From NCBI RefSeq assembly GCF_016654115.1, contig NZ_JAEQAZ010000005.1, positions 1 to 64,000 of the forward strand: a stretch of DNA of 64,000 nt, in the 5' to 3' direction. The notes under the pieces are model-generated. The model saw nothing but the letters and a program-made list of their open reading frames with translations, was not told where the DNA came from and ran no database searches. Positions 45,883 to 54,310 of the stretch are shown here, in pieces. The position numbers and the translations under genes are program-made. The stretch is from Streptomyces sp. MBT53. Its GTDB lineage: Bacteria > Actinomycetota > Actinomycetes > Streptomycetales > Streptomycetaceae. The first letter of the stretch is position 1. The number at the start of each line of letters is the position of its first letter.

Positions 45883-46967
45883 GCCACCCTCCGGTCGTCC
45901 AGCGCGTCCGGGTCCCAGTCGATGCCGATGCCCGGTACGTCCGGGGCCACCGCCATGCCCTCCCGGATGGTCAGCTCGGTCCGGGTCACCGCCCTCAACT
46001 GCGGTATGTACTCGACGTATTGGCCGTTGGGCACCGCGGCGGCGAGGCTGACGTGCAGCTCCATCAGGAAGTGCGGGCAGACCATGACGTTGTGGCTCTC
46101 CGCGAGGTGCGCGACCTTCAGCCACGGGGTGATGCCCCCGATCCGGGCCGCGTCGACCTGCACGACGGAGGCGGCGCCGGACTCGAGATAGGAGCGGAAC
46201 TGCGTCAGCGAGTACATGGACTCGCCCACGGCGACCGGGATACGGGTCGCCGCCGCGAGCCGGGCGTGCCCGCTGATGTCGTCCGCGGGCAGCGGCTCCT
46301 CCAGCCAGTACGGGTCGTACGGCTCCAGCGCCGCCGCGAGCCGCAGCACCGAGGAGCCCGTCTGCGACTGGTTGGCGTCGGTCATGATGTGCAGGGAGGG
46401 GCCGACCGCCTCGCGTACGGCACGCAGCCGTTCCGCGTCCTCGGCGGGGTGCGGCTTGCCCACCTTGATCTTGACGCCCGCCCAGCCCGACTCCTGGGCG
46501 CACAGGGCGCCTTTGACCAGTTCCTCGGTGCTCAGATGGAGCCAGCCGCCCTCGGTGTCGTAGACCGGCACCTCCTGGCGGTGGCCGCCGGCCAGCCGCC
46601 ACAGGGGCTCGCCCGTCCGCCTGGAGCGCAGGTCCCACAGGGCGGTGTCGACGGCGGCGAGGGCGAGCGAGGTGATGGCTCCGGTGGTGGTCGCTCGGGT
46701 GAGCGCGAACAGCCGTTGCCACAGCGCCTCGATGTTGCGGGCGTCCTGTCCGACGAGGGCGGGCAGCAGGTGGTCGCGCAGCAGCGCCAGTACGGAGGTG
46801 CCGCCGGTGCCGATGGTGTAGGAGTAGCCGGTTCCCTTGGCGCCGTCCCAGGTCTCCACGTCGACCAGGATCGTCTCCTGTTTGACGAACGACTGCACGG
46901 CGTCGGTGCGGTCCTGCTCGACGGCGATGTCGACCAGCCTGGCGGTCGCGGTCGTGATGATGCTCAT
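45879..46967 (-). CDS. Enolase-superfamily sugar-acid dehydratase (mandelate-racemase type)
   Basis: 362 residues. The enolase-superfamily active site is readable: Lys166-x-Lys168 (GVKIKVG), metal ligands Asp197 (MTDANQ), Glu223/Glu224 (WLEEPL) and Glu249 (VGESM), and a C-terminal His299 in CPHFLMELH. This fits acid-sugar dehydratases, such as L-fuconate or L-rhamnonate dehydratase, more than muconate cycloisomerases. It would act on the sugar acid after oxidation of the imported 6-deoxysugar. It is embedded in the transporter operon, between the binding-protein gene and the permeases. Confidence 0.9.
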   Translation of the reverse strand: MSIITTATARLVDIAVEQDRTDAVQSFVKQETILVDVETWDGAKGTGYSYTIGTGGTSVLALLRDHLLPALVGQDARNIEALWQRLFALTRATTTGAITSLALAAVDTALWDLRSRRTGEPLWRLAGGHRQEVPVYDTEGGWLHLSTEELVKGALCAQESGWAGVKIKVGKPHPAEDAERLRAVREAVGPSLHIMTDANQSQTGSSVLRLAAALEPYDPYWLEEPLPADDISGHARLAAATRIPVAVGESMYSLTQFRSYLESGAASVVQVDAARIGGITPWLKVAHLAESHNVMVCPHFLMELHVSLAAAVPNGQYVEYIPQLRAVTRTELTIREGMAVAPDVPGIGIDWDPDALDDRRVA

Positions 46968-47006
46968 CCGGCGGTTCCGATTTCTGTCGTGGGGATTTGG
47001 GGGCGG

Positions 47007-48098
47007 TCAGCCGCAGTTGAGGATCCTGTCGGCGAACTGCTGCTTCAGCTCTGCCGTCTTCGCCCGCCGCGCGGTGTCGTAGGCCGAGACGTTCGCCTTG
47101 TCGACGACGAACGAACCGGAGTCCACCCGCACGCCGGGATCGCGCACGGAGCACTGTTTCGTCTGCAGCAGCGCCAGCGCCCAGGTACCGATCTCGGCCT
47201 GGCCGACCGGGTTCTGCACCACGGTCGCCGTGACCGTGCCCTCTCTGATGCCGCTCAGGATCTTGGCGTCGTCGTCGATCGCTATGACCTTCGCCTTCGA
47301 ACCGGACGACTTGACGACGTCGGCGGCTGCGACGGCGGGGTTGTAGGCGGTGGCGACGATGCCCGTGATCTGCTCGCCCTTGGCCGCCATCAGGTCGGAC
47401 ACCGCCTTCTGCGCGGTCCCCAGGTCGGTGTCGATGTCGGTGATGGTCTGCAGGAGCCTCACCTTGCCGCCCGTCTCCCGCACGGCCCGGCCGACGCCCT
47501 TGATCCTCAACTGGGTATTGGCGTCAACGTTGTTGCCGGTCAGATGGACCAGGACGCCGTGGCCGCCCATGGCCGCGATCGCCGCCTTCGCGGCTTTGTA
47601 GGCGGCGAGTTGGACGTCCGTGGAGAGACAGAAGTCGGCCTGGTCCTTGTCGCCGGCGGGGCAGGAGCCGAGTGAAGCCACCGGGAAACCTTGCGACTTG
47701 AGGTCTCCGAAGGTCGAGTTGATGTCGGTGGGGGAGACGCCGAACACCCCGAACGCGTTGTAGCCGCGCGCCGCCAGCGTGGACAGCAGGTTGTTCTGCT
47801 TCTGCTGGTCCCACTCGGCCGTCTCGTCGAAGGTTACGGCGCCGAGGCCGTAGGTCTTCTTCGCGGCGGCGCCCGCGGTCTTCCAGGGCTGGAAGTACGG
47901 GTGGGCGCCGCCCGGTACGAGGGCGACCTTGGTCCCGGAGCCGTCCACGAGGTCGGCGCCGCCGCCCGTCCGCGCGGCCGACGAGGCCGAACCACCGGAC
48001 TGGGCACCCGAGTTGCGGTAGGTGCAGGCCGTCGTCCCGGCGCTGAGCAGCACGGCGGCGACAACTCCGGGCAGGACGGATCTGGTTGGGAAGCGCAT
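47007..48098 (-). CDS. Sugar ABC transporter substrate-binding lipoprotein
   Basis: 363 residues. The signal ends in a lipobox-like SAGTTAC (Cys25). The periplasmic-binding fold of the LacI/ribose type follows (KVALVPGGAHPYFQPWK, then GYNAFGVFGVSPTDINSTF and QITGIVATAYNPAVAAADVV). It binds the sugar outside the membrane and is the first gene of the operon, with a ribosome-binding site gaggggt. Two ATAGGAAA motifs, 120 bases apart, lie upstream. Confidence 0.92.
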   Translation of the reverse strand: MRFPTRSVLPGVVAAVLLSAGTTACTYRNSGAQSGGSASSAARTGGGADLVDGSGTKVALVPGGAHPYFQPWKTAGAAAKKTYGLGAVTFDETAEWDQQKQNNLLSTLAARGYNAFGVFGVSPTDINSTFGDLKSQGFPVASLGSCPAGDKDQADFCLSTDVQLAAYKAAKAAIAAMGGHGVLVHLTGNNVDANTQLRIKGVGRAVRETGGKVRLLQTITDIDTDLGTAQKAVSDLMAAKGEQITGIVATAYNPAVAAADVVKSSGSKAKVIAIDDDAKILSGIREGTVTATVVQNPVGQAEIGTWALALLQTKQCSVRDPGVRVDSGSFVVDKANVSAYDTARRAKTAELKQQFADRILNCG

Positions 48099-48353
48099 GC
48101 CCGACCCCTCGCCAAATCAAATAGGAAATGGATGCGGCGATCGTGGGGCAGGAAGGCTTACGCGTCAAGGGTTGCGGCAGCGGCAGGCGGTGATGGAGAC
48201 GTCCCTGGTCTTTAAAACGCCCGATGGCCCGGAAAATCGTATAGGAAAGCAAACTCTTGAGCACGGCGAGTTGACAGCCAAGAGCGCCTAGGATGACTGG
48301 CCGTAGCGTTCGTCCCCACACAACGTCGCGTGCACCGCAGGGAGATATCGACC

Positions 48354-49259
48354 ATGGGTTCCGACGAGGTCTTAACCACACCGCCCGACAGCGCGCTCCT
48401 GGACGGCCGTTCGGCCGGACCCATGGTGCCGCGTCTGGTCCTGGGCGCGCGGCTGCGCGAACTGCGGGAAGAGCGGCAGATCTCCCGCACGGCCGCGGGC
48501 GAGGTGATCCGCGCCTCCCGGTCCAAGATCAGCCGCCTCGAGGCAGGCCGGCACGGATTCAAACTGCGTGACGTGGCCGACCTGCTCACCCTCTACGGCG
48601 TCCGCGACGAGGGCGAGCGCGCCACCCTGCTGACCCTGGCCGAAGAGGCCAACGCCCCTGCCTGGTGGCAGTACTTCAACGATGTGGTGCCCACCTGGAC
48701 GCAGGCCTACCTCGGGGCCGAACAGGCGGCGAGCCTCATCCGCTGCTTCGAGGTGCAGCGCGTGCCCCAGTTGCTCCAGACCCCCGACTACGCGCGCGCC
48801 TCCCTGCGGCTCGCCCACGCGGACGCCCGCGGGGAGGAGCTCGACCGGCGGGTCATGCTGCGGATGACCCGCCAGCGGATCCTGCGCCGGCGGCCCGCGG
48901 CGCAGTTGTGGGCCGTGATCGACGAGGCGGCGCTGCGCCGACCGGTGGGCGGCATCCGTACGATGCGCGCGCAGCTGAGGCATCTCATCGAGATCTGCCG
49001 GCTGCCCCAAGTCACCGTCCAGATCATGCCGTTCCTCGCCGGCGGGCACGCCGGGGAAGCCGGCCCGGTGACGATCCTGCGGCTGCCCGGCGGTCGGCTG
49101 CCCGACATGGTCTACCTCGAACAGCGCGTCACGGCCCTCTATCCCGACCGGCCGAACGAGATCGAGTGCTACTGGGACGTCATGAACCGCCTGGTGGTCG
49201 AGGCGGAATCGCCGGAGGAGACTCCGACGATCCTGCATCGCATCCTTCAGGAGACCTGA
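48354..49259 (+). CDS. XRE regulator with DUF5753 (Scr1-like) domain; contains a TTA codon
   Basis: 301 residues from the ATG at 48354, preceded by gcagggaga. The XRE helix-turn-helix reads LGARLRELREERQISRTAAG and ASRSKISRLEAG near residue 60. The C-terminal DUF5753 domain carries LLQTPDYARASLRLAHAD and VTVQIMPFLAGGHAG, common in Streptomyces regulators that pair with DUF397 proteins; no DUF397 gene is adjacent. Codon 7 is TTA (48372-48374), so translation should depend on the bldA tRNA and occur late in development. It is convergent with a TTA-containing methyltransferase gene. Confidence 0.9.
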   Translation: MGSDEVLTTPPDSALLDGRSAGPMVPRLVLGARLRELREERQISRTAAGEVIRASRSKISRLEAGRHGFKLRDVADLLTLYGVRDEGERATLLTLAEEANAPAWWQYFNDVVPTWTQAYLGAEQAASLIRCFEVQRVPQLLQTPDYARASLRLAHADARGEELDRRVMLRMTRQRILRRRPAAQLWAVIDEAALRRPVGGIRTMRAQLRHLIEICRLPQVTVQIMPFLAGGHAGEAGPVTILRLPGGRLPDMVYLEQRVTALYPDRPNEIECYWDVMNRLVVEAESPEETPTILHRILQET

Positions 49260-49287
49260 GCCGGGCCGGGCGCCGAACCGGGCGGGG

Positions 49288-50103
49288 TCAGCGCTTGAGG
49301 CCGACTCCGCCGTACTGGTGCACTTCGGCGGGCAGGCCCCAGGCGCTGTCGTCGGGACGCCAGCGCGAGCACGAGGCCACGCCCGGTTCGAGCAGTTCCA
49401 GCCCCTCGAAGAAGCCCGCGATCAGCTCGGGGCTGCGCAGGATGTAGGGGATCGAACCGCCCTCGTTGTACTGCCGGATGGCGTCGACGTAGGCCTCGCT
49501 CGTGTCGGTGCTGTCGTACTGCACGAGATAGCTTCCGGCGGGCAGGGCCGCCACCAGTCGCCGCACGATCGAGCGGGCCTCGTCGTAGTCCTCGATGTGG
49601 CCCAGGATGCCCATCAGCATGAGCGCGACGGGCTGGTCGAAGTCCAGCGTCTTGGCCGCCTCCCGCACGATGGTGTCCGGGTCGCGCAGGTCGGCGTCGA
49701 CGTAGTTGGTGACGCCCTCCGGGGTGCTGGTGAGCAGGGCGCGGGCGTGTGCCAGCACCAGCGGGTCGTTGTCGACGTAGACGATGCGGCTCTCGGGAGC
49801 CACCCGCTGGGCGATCTCATGGGTGTTGTCCACGTTGGGCAGGCCGGTGCCGATGTCCAGGAACTGCCGGATGCCCTCCTCGGCGGCCAGATGACGAACG
49901 GCGCGGGCCAGGAAGTAGCGGGCGGCGCGGGCCCCGGTCTCGATGCCGGGGAAGATCTCGCGGAAGGCGTCACCGGCGACGCGGTCCACTTCGTAGTTGT
50001 CCTTGCCCCCTAACCAGTAGTTCCAGATCCGGGCCGACTGCGGCACCGTCGTGTCGAACTTGGAGAGCGCTTCCTGCTCGGAGCCGGCTGCCTCGTCCGT
50101 CAT
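49288..50103 (-). CDS. Methyltransf_19 (DUF574) SAM-dependent methyltransferase; contains a TTA codon
   Basis: 271 residues from the ATG at 50103, preceded by aggagtg; the frame stays open upstream over a tandem repeat, but that part is low-complexity. Family motifs are clear: ARIWNYWLGGKDNYEVDR at the start, FLDIGTGLPNVDNTHEIAQ for SAM, and VYVDNDPLVLAHARALL. This is one of the most amplified families in Streptomyces; its members' substrate is not established. Codon 31 (50011-50013) is TTA, so it should be bldA-dependent like the XRE gene beside it. Confidence 0.9.
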   Translation of the reverse strand: MTDEAAGSEQEALSKFDTTVPQSARIWNYWLGGKDNYEVDRVAGDAFREIFPGIETGARAARYFLARAVRHLAAEEGIRQFLDIGTGLPNVDNTHEIAQRVAPESRIVYVDNDPLVLAHARALLTSTPEGVTNYVDADLRDPDTIVREAAKTLDFDQPVALMLMGILGHIEDYDEARSIVRRLVAALPAGSYLVQYDSTDTSEAYVDAIRQYNEGGSIPYILRSPELIAGFFEGLELLEPGVASCSRWRPDDSAWGLPAEVHQYGGVGLKR

Positions 50104-50131
50104 GGTCACTCCTGTGTGTACGTGGTGAGAA

Positions 50132-50176
50132 CCACCGTGGTCAGAGCCACCGTGGTCAGAGCCACCGTGGTGGGAG
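50132..50176 (+). repeat. Three tandem 15-bp repeats before the methyltransferase gene
   Basis: Three 15-bp units (ccaccgtggtcagag, the same again, then ccaccgtggtgggag) follow without gaps, 29 bases upstream of the methyltransferase start. Each unit contains the 9-base inverted motif CCAC-C-GTGG. It could be an operator array or a slipped-strand expansion in the leader. Confidence 0.8.
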
Positions 50177-50308
50177 CCACGAAACCGTCGAACACCGGTC
50201 GTGGAGGCCCACGTTATTCCCCCACGCCTCGACTCATGCGCCCCGCCGGCCCCAACCGCCCATGTTCGGCCGCCCGTTGGCTTGATTGCCACCCCGGGTG
50301 AACGGGAG

Positions 50309-51529
50309 TCAACGTTCTGCCGCGTGCCGCGTGAGGAATCCGATGAGCGCGGCCGTGGCGGCGAGGACCGCCACGCTGGTGAGAGCGGCGGGCAGCGAGT
50401 ACCAGTCCGCCATGAAACCGATGGCGGGCGGTCCCAGGAGCATGCCGCCGTAGCCGAGGGTGGAGGCGATGGCCACTCCGTCGGGACCGGCCAGGGTGCC
50501 GGCGCGCTCCACGGCGACGGGGAAGAGGTTGGCGAGACCGAGCCCGGTGATCACGAAGCCCAGGACGGCCGCCCACAGGGTGGGCGCGAGCGCGCCGAGC
50601 AGCATGCCCACGGCGGCGGTCGTGCCGCCGGCCACGAGGGTGCGGGTCCGGCCGAGGCGTTCGAGCAGCCGGGTGCCGCTGAGCCGGCCGGCGGTCATGG
50701 CGAGCGCGAAGCAGGAGTAGCCGATGGCGGCGGCACCGGCGGTGGCGTCGAGATCCTGCTGCAGATGCAGGGCGCTCCAGTCGGCGAGGGCGCCTTCGCC
50801 GAAGGCCGTGCAGAGGGCGATCAGACCGAAGGTGACGACGAGGCCGCGGGTGCGGGCGTCGAGGCGGCGGGGTGCGGCCTCTGCGGTCTCCTCCTTCGGT
50901 GAGTCCTCGTGCGGTGGCGGTGGCGGGGGCTGGAGGCGGAGCAGGGGGCGGCCGATCAGGACGGTGACGACGAGTCCGAGCACCGTGAGGCCGAACAGGT
51001 GCTGCGTGGGGGTCAGGGTTCCGGCGACCAGGCCGCCGAGGCCGGCGCCGACCATGCCGCCGAGGCTGAACGCGGCGTGGAAGCTCGGCATGATGGGCCG
51101 CCGCATGGCCCGGACCAGTTCGACCGCCGCGCTGTTGAACGCCACGTTGATCCCCCCGTAGGCGGCGCCGAAGACCAGCAGGACGAGGCCGAGGGTGAGC
51201 GCCGAGTGGGTGAGCGGGGGGAGGGAGACGCTGAGGGACAGCAACACGGCGCAGGCGACGGTGACTTGGTGGTTGCCGTAGCGGCGGCAGAGGCGGCCGG
51301 TGAGCATCATGGTGATGACGGCGCCGGCGGAGACACCGAGGAGCGCGAGGCCGAGGGTGCCGGCGGAGGCGCCGGTCTGCTCCTTGATGGCGGGGATGCG
51401 GACGACCCATCCGGCGAAGATGAAGCCGTCGAGGGCGAAGAAGGCGGTGAGGACGGCTCGTAGCCGGGTGAGGTCGGTGGCGGTGCCCGGCACGGCGTTG
51501 TGCGTTCGGGGTTTGTTTATTTGCGGCAC
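50309..51529 (-). CDS. MFS transporter, YbjJ-like
   Basis: 406 residues with about 12 hydrophobic helices. RAVLTAFFALDGFIFAGWVV and RIPAIKEQTGASAGTLGLAL match the family of putative sugar/metabolite exporters that includes E. coli YbjJ. A Pro-rich cytoplasmic loop (LQPPPPPPHEDSPKEETAE) separates the two halves. The ATG at 51529 follows an AT-rich promoter stretch (51515-51545). Substrate unknown. Confidence 0.85.
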   Translation of the reverse strand: MPQINKPRTHNAVPGTATDLTRLRAVLTAFFALDGFIFAGWVVRIPAIKEQTGASAGTLGLALLGVSAGAVITMMLTGRLCRRYGNHQVTVACAVLLSLSVSLPPLTHSALTLGLVLLVFGAAYGGINVAFNSAAVELVRAMRRPIMPSFHAAFSLGGMVGAGLGGLVAGTLTPTQHLFGLTVLGLVVTVLIGRPLLRLQPPPPPPHEDSPKEETAEAAPRRLDARTRGLVVTFGLIALCTAFGEGALADWSALHLQQDLDATAGAAAIGYSCFALAMTAGRLSGTRLLERLGRTRTLVAGGTTAAVGMLLGALAPTLWAAVLGFVITGLGLANLFPVAVERAGTLAGPDGVAIASTLGYGGMLLGPPAIGFMADWYSLPAALTSVAVLAATAALIGFLTRHAAER

Positions 51530-51775
51530 AAATTGAGGTTAGGTGGGTGCTGTGGCTGGGGCAAGGGAGTCGGGGCGCGTTCAGGGATCCGCCCGGCATG
51601 TGGTGGCGTGGTGCGCGGTGCCCCCGGAGGACTCGACCCGGCCCTCCCCGCCTTCGACGAGCGGGGCTGCGGACCGGGCGCGCTTTCTCGCGGAAGTGGT
51701 AGCTCCGCCCGGGCGGAGGGCAGAACGTGGCCATGCGAGACGACAAGGACCCAACGAGTCGCAGGGGGTGGTGAC

Positions 51776-52315
51776 TTGACCGTCATCGTCGGGCTGGTCC
51801 ATCGGCAGCGTGTGCACCTGGCCGGAGACTCGGCAGGCAGCAGCGGATCGCAGCTCACGATCCGCCGCGACCCGAAGGTCTTCACCAACGGTCCCTATGT
51901 ACTCGGGTTCACGTCCTCGTTCCGTATGGGCCAGCTTCTGCACCACGCCTTCGAGGCACCACACCCCGAGGGCGACCTCGACCGTTTCATGGCCACGCGC
52001 TTCATCAACGCCGTCCGGGCCTGCCTCAAGGACGGTGGCTGGGCCCGCAAGGACTCCGAGCAGGAACAGGCGGGCGTCTTCCTCGTCGGCATCCGCGGCC
52101 GTCTCTTCGAGGTTCATGTCGACTACCAGGTCGGCGAGCCCGCCGAGGGATATGCCGCTGTGGGTTCCGGGGACGACCTGGCTCTCGGCGCCCTTCACGC
52201 CACCGCCGAGCTCGGCCTCAAACCGCGAGAGCGCCTGACCGCCGCCCTGCGTGCCGCGGATCATCACAGCGCATACGTCTGCGCCCCGTACACCTACGTC
52301 AGAACACCCCGCTGA
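51776..52315 (+). CDS. Stand-alone proteasome-beta-like Ntn-hydrolase
   Basis: 179 residues. The in-frame start is a TTG at 51776, preceded by cagggggtgg; no ATG or GTG fits. After Met removal the N-terminus would be Thr (TVIVGLVHRQRVHLAGDSAG), the arrangement of proteasome beta subunits and HslV, with Asp near residue 18 and candidate Lys/Arg in IRRDPKVF. It then reads YVLGFTSSFRMGQLL and VFLVGIRGRLFEVHVDYQ. Similar proteins occur singly in actinomycetes and actinophages, without alpha subunits. It could be a self-compartmented peptidase or a phage-derived protein. It is not next to proteasome genes, and is convergent with the kinase gene. Confidence 0.75.
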   Translation: MTVIVGLVHRQRVHLAGDSAGSSGSQLTIRRDPKVFTNGPYVLGFTSSFRMGQLLHHAFEAPHPEGDLDRFMATRFINAVRACLKDGGWARKDSEQEQAGVFLVGIRGRLFEVHVDYQVGEPAEGYAAVGSGDDLALGALHATAELGLKPRERLTAALRAADHHSAYVCAPYTYVRTPR

Positions 52316-52334
52316 ACCGTCCCCGGCCGGTGTG

Positions 52335-54122
52335 TCACTCCGTACTGCGCAGGGCGAGCCAGGTCTCGTGGTCCACGATGCCGTCGGCGTCCAGCAGCCT
52401 GTCGCTCTGGAAGCTCCGCACCGCGGACTCGGTTCCGGCGCCGAAGTCGCCGTCCACGCCTGTGCTCCCGATGTCGTATCCGCGCTTCGTCAGCACGCAC
52501 TGCACCTGGAGCACACGCTTGCCGCTGTCTCCCAGACGCGTGCGTCCGTTGCCGCGGTAGTACGTGCAGTCCGAGATCCAGGCCGGGATCGCGGGCCCGG
52601 TGGTGGGCGGACTGCTCGGAGACGACGAGGGAGTCGCGTCGGCCGGGGCGCCGGGATCGGCATCGGGAGCGGAGGGAGTGCCGTGCACCGCCGGTGCGGC
52701 GGAGCCGGAATCCCCGGGATCCGCGGCCGTGCCGTTCGGGTTCGCGGCGCCGTCGACGTTCTTGCCGGACGCGGCTCTCGCGTCCGAGGCCCCGGGTGTC
52801 GGTGACAGCACGGTGCCGCCCGGCACGGTGCGGCCGGTCGTCGTGGCGGACCGCGGGGCGGCAGCGGCGGGCGGAGCGTCATGGCGACTGAGCACGAAGA
52901 CCCCCGCGGCCACCGCGCAGACCGCGATGCCCACGACGACGGCCCGTACCGGCTTCCGCCGTGCCCAGGTGCGGACCCGGCTCTCCTGGGGGCGTGCCGA
53001 TGGTGCCCCGGAGGCGGCGTCGACGGCCACCACCGGTGGTTCGGGAACGGGCGGACCGGGCCGGCCGCCCTGCCCGGCCGACGCCGACGCCGACGGCATC
53101 GCCATCGGGCGTTCGTCCGGAGACCGTAATCGGGCTCGGGACGCGACGGGGATGCGGTGCAGCACCTCGTACGCCCGTTGCCGGGCCAGCAGTTGGCCGG
53201 CGAGCGGCTCCGGCCACACGGTCGTCTCGGTGCGTTCCCCGGCGGCATCGGTCAAGTCCTGCCCTGTGGGCCGCCGTTCGGGCTCCTTGGCCAGGCAGGC
53301 GGTCAGCAGCGAGCCGAGTGCCGCGTCCGCGGCCGAGATCTCGGCGATCAGCTCGGGATCCGGCTCCTCGAACGCGACCCGGTGCATCACGTCGACTCCC
53401 GTACCGTCGCCGAACGGGGCACGCCCCGCTGCCGCGTACACCAGGGTCCCGGCGAGTGAGAACACGTCCGACGCCGTGTCGGACCTGCCGGTCCGCAAGT
53501 GTTCCGGGGACATGTAGGCCGGAGTTCCCACCCGGACACCCGTGCCGGTGATCGTGCTGGCGTCCATGGCCTTCGAAATGCCGAAGTCGATCACATGCGC
53601 GCCCCCGACGGACAACAGCACGTTGGACGGCTTCAGATCCCGGTGCACGATCCCCGTGGCCGCGAGGTCGGCCAGCGCCTGCCCCAGCTCGGCCACCAGA
53701 CGCCAGACCGCGGCCGTCTCCAGGGGGCCGTGCTCCCGTACGGCATGCGCGAGATCGAGCCCCGGGAGGTACTCGGTGGCCATCCACAGCAACTCGTCCT
53801 GGAAGCCCGTGCCGCACAGTCTCGGCGTGTGCGACGTGCTGACCCGTTCGTGCACCGACGCCTCACGTTCGAACCGGCGTCGGAAGCCCGGATCGTCCGC
53901 GTACTCCGGCCTGATCACCTTCACCGCGGCCAGACCGGGGCCGCCGTCCGCCGGACGCGCGAGATAGACCCGTCCCATACCGCCGCTGCCGAGCAGGGCC
54001 AGCGGCACATAGGGGCCGATGTGGTCCGGGTCGCCGAGGCGTAGGGGTGAGGCACCGGTCTGCCGCACTGCGGCGGCCTCGTTCGTCGCCAAGTCCGGTG
54101 GCAGCGGCCGCTGTTCTGACAA
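52335..54122 (-). CDS. Membrane Ser/Thr protein kinase with extracytoplasmic peptidoglycan-binding domain; contains a TTA codon
   Basis: 595 residues. The N-terminal kinase domain is complete: Gly loop LGSGGMGRV (44-52), Lys68 in AAVKVI, catalytic IVHRDLKPSN with Asp162, DFG at 179-181, and the activation-loop TGVRVGTPAYMSPE. A transmembrane helix at about 395-416 (AVVVGIAVCAVAAGVFVLS) is followed by a Pro/Ala/Gly-rich linker and a PG_binding_1 domain at about 525-592 (GKRVLQVQCVLTKRGYDIG, TGVDGDFGAGTESAVRSFQ). So it may sense peptidoglycan outside and phosphorylate targets inside. Codon 332 (53127-53129) is TTA, implying bldA-dependent synthesis. Confidence 0.92.
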   Translation of the reverse strand: MSEQRPLPPDLATNEAAAVRQTGASPLRLGDPDHIGPYVPLALLGSGGMGRVYLARPADGGPGLAAVKVIRPEYADDPGFRRRFEREASVHERVSTSHTPRLCGTGFQDELLWMATEYLPGLDLAHAVREHGPLETAAVWRLVAELGQALADLAATGIVHRDLKPSNVLLSVGGAHVIDFGISKAMDASTITGTGVRVGTPAYMSPEHLRTGRSDTASDVFSLAGTLVYAAAGRAPFGDGTGVDVMHRVAFEEPDPELIAEISAADAALGSLLTACLAKEPERRPTGQDLTDAAGERTETTVWPEPLAGQLLARQRAYEVLHRIPVASRARLRSPDERPMAMPSASASAGQGGRPGPPVPEPPVVAVDAASGAPSARPQESRVRTWARRKPVRAVVVGIAVCAVAAGVFVLSRHDAPPAAAAPRSATTTGRTVPGGTVLSPTPGASDARAASGKNVDGAANPNGTAADPGDSGSAAPAVHGTPSAPDADPGAPADATPSSSPSSPPTTGPAIPAWISDCTYYRGNGRTRLGDSGKRVLQVQCVLTKRGYDIGSTGVDGDFGAGTESAVRSFQSDRLLDADGIVDHETWLALRSTE

Positions 54123-54310
54123 GGAACCCCCGAAGTGATGTGCGCCGTACGTCAGTTCGGCCCCAAGGAGTCACGAGGCTAGCCGAGCGGTGGCGTACGT
54201 TCTGGGTTTCCCGCACTTCCGTTCCCCCGGTGGGCTGTTCAGGACGGCCGATCAGGCTGGTTGTTGATCTGAGGCACAGCAACACGGCGCAGGCGGCCTC
54301 CGGAGGGCGG

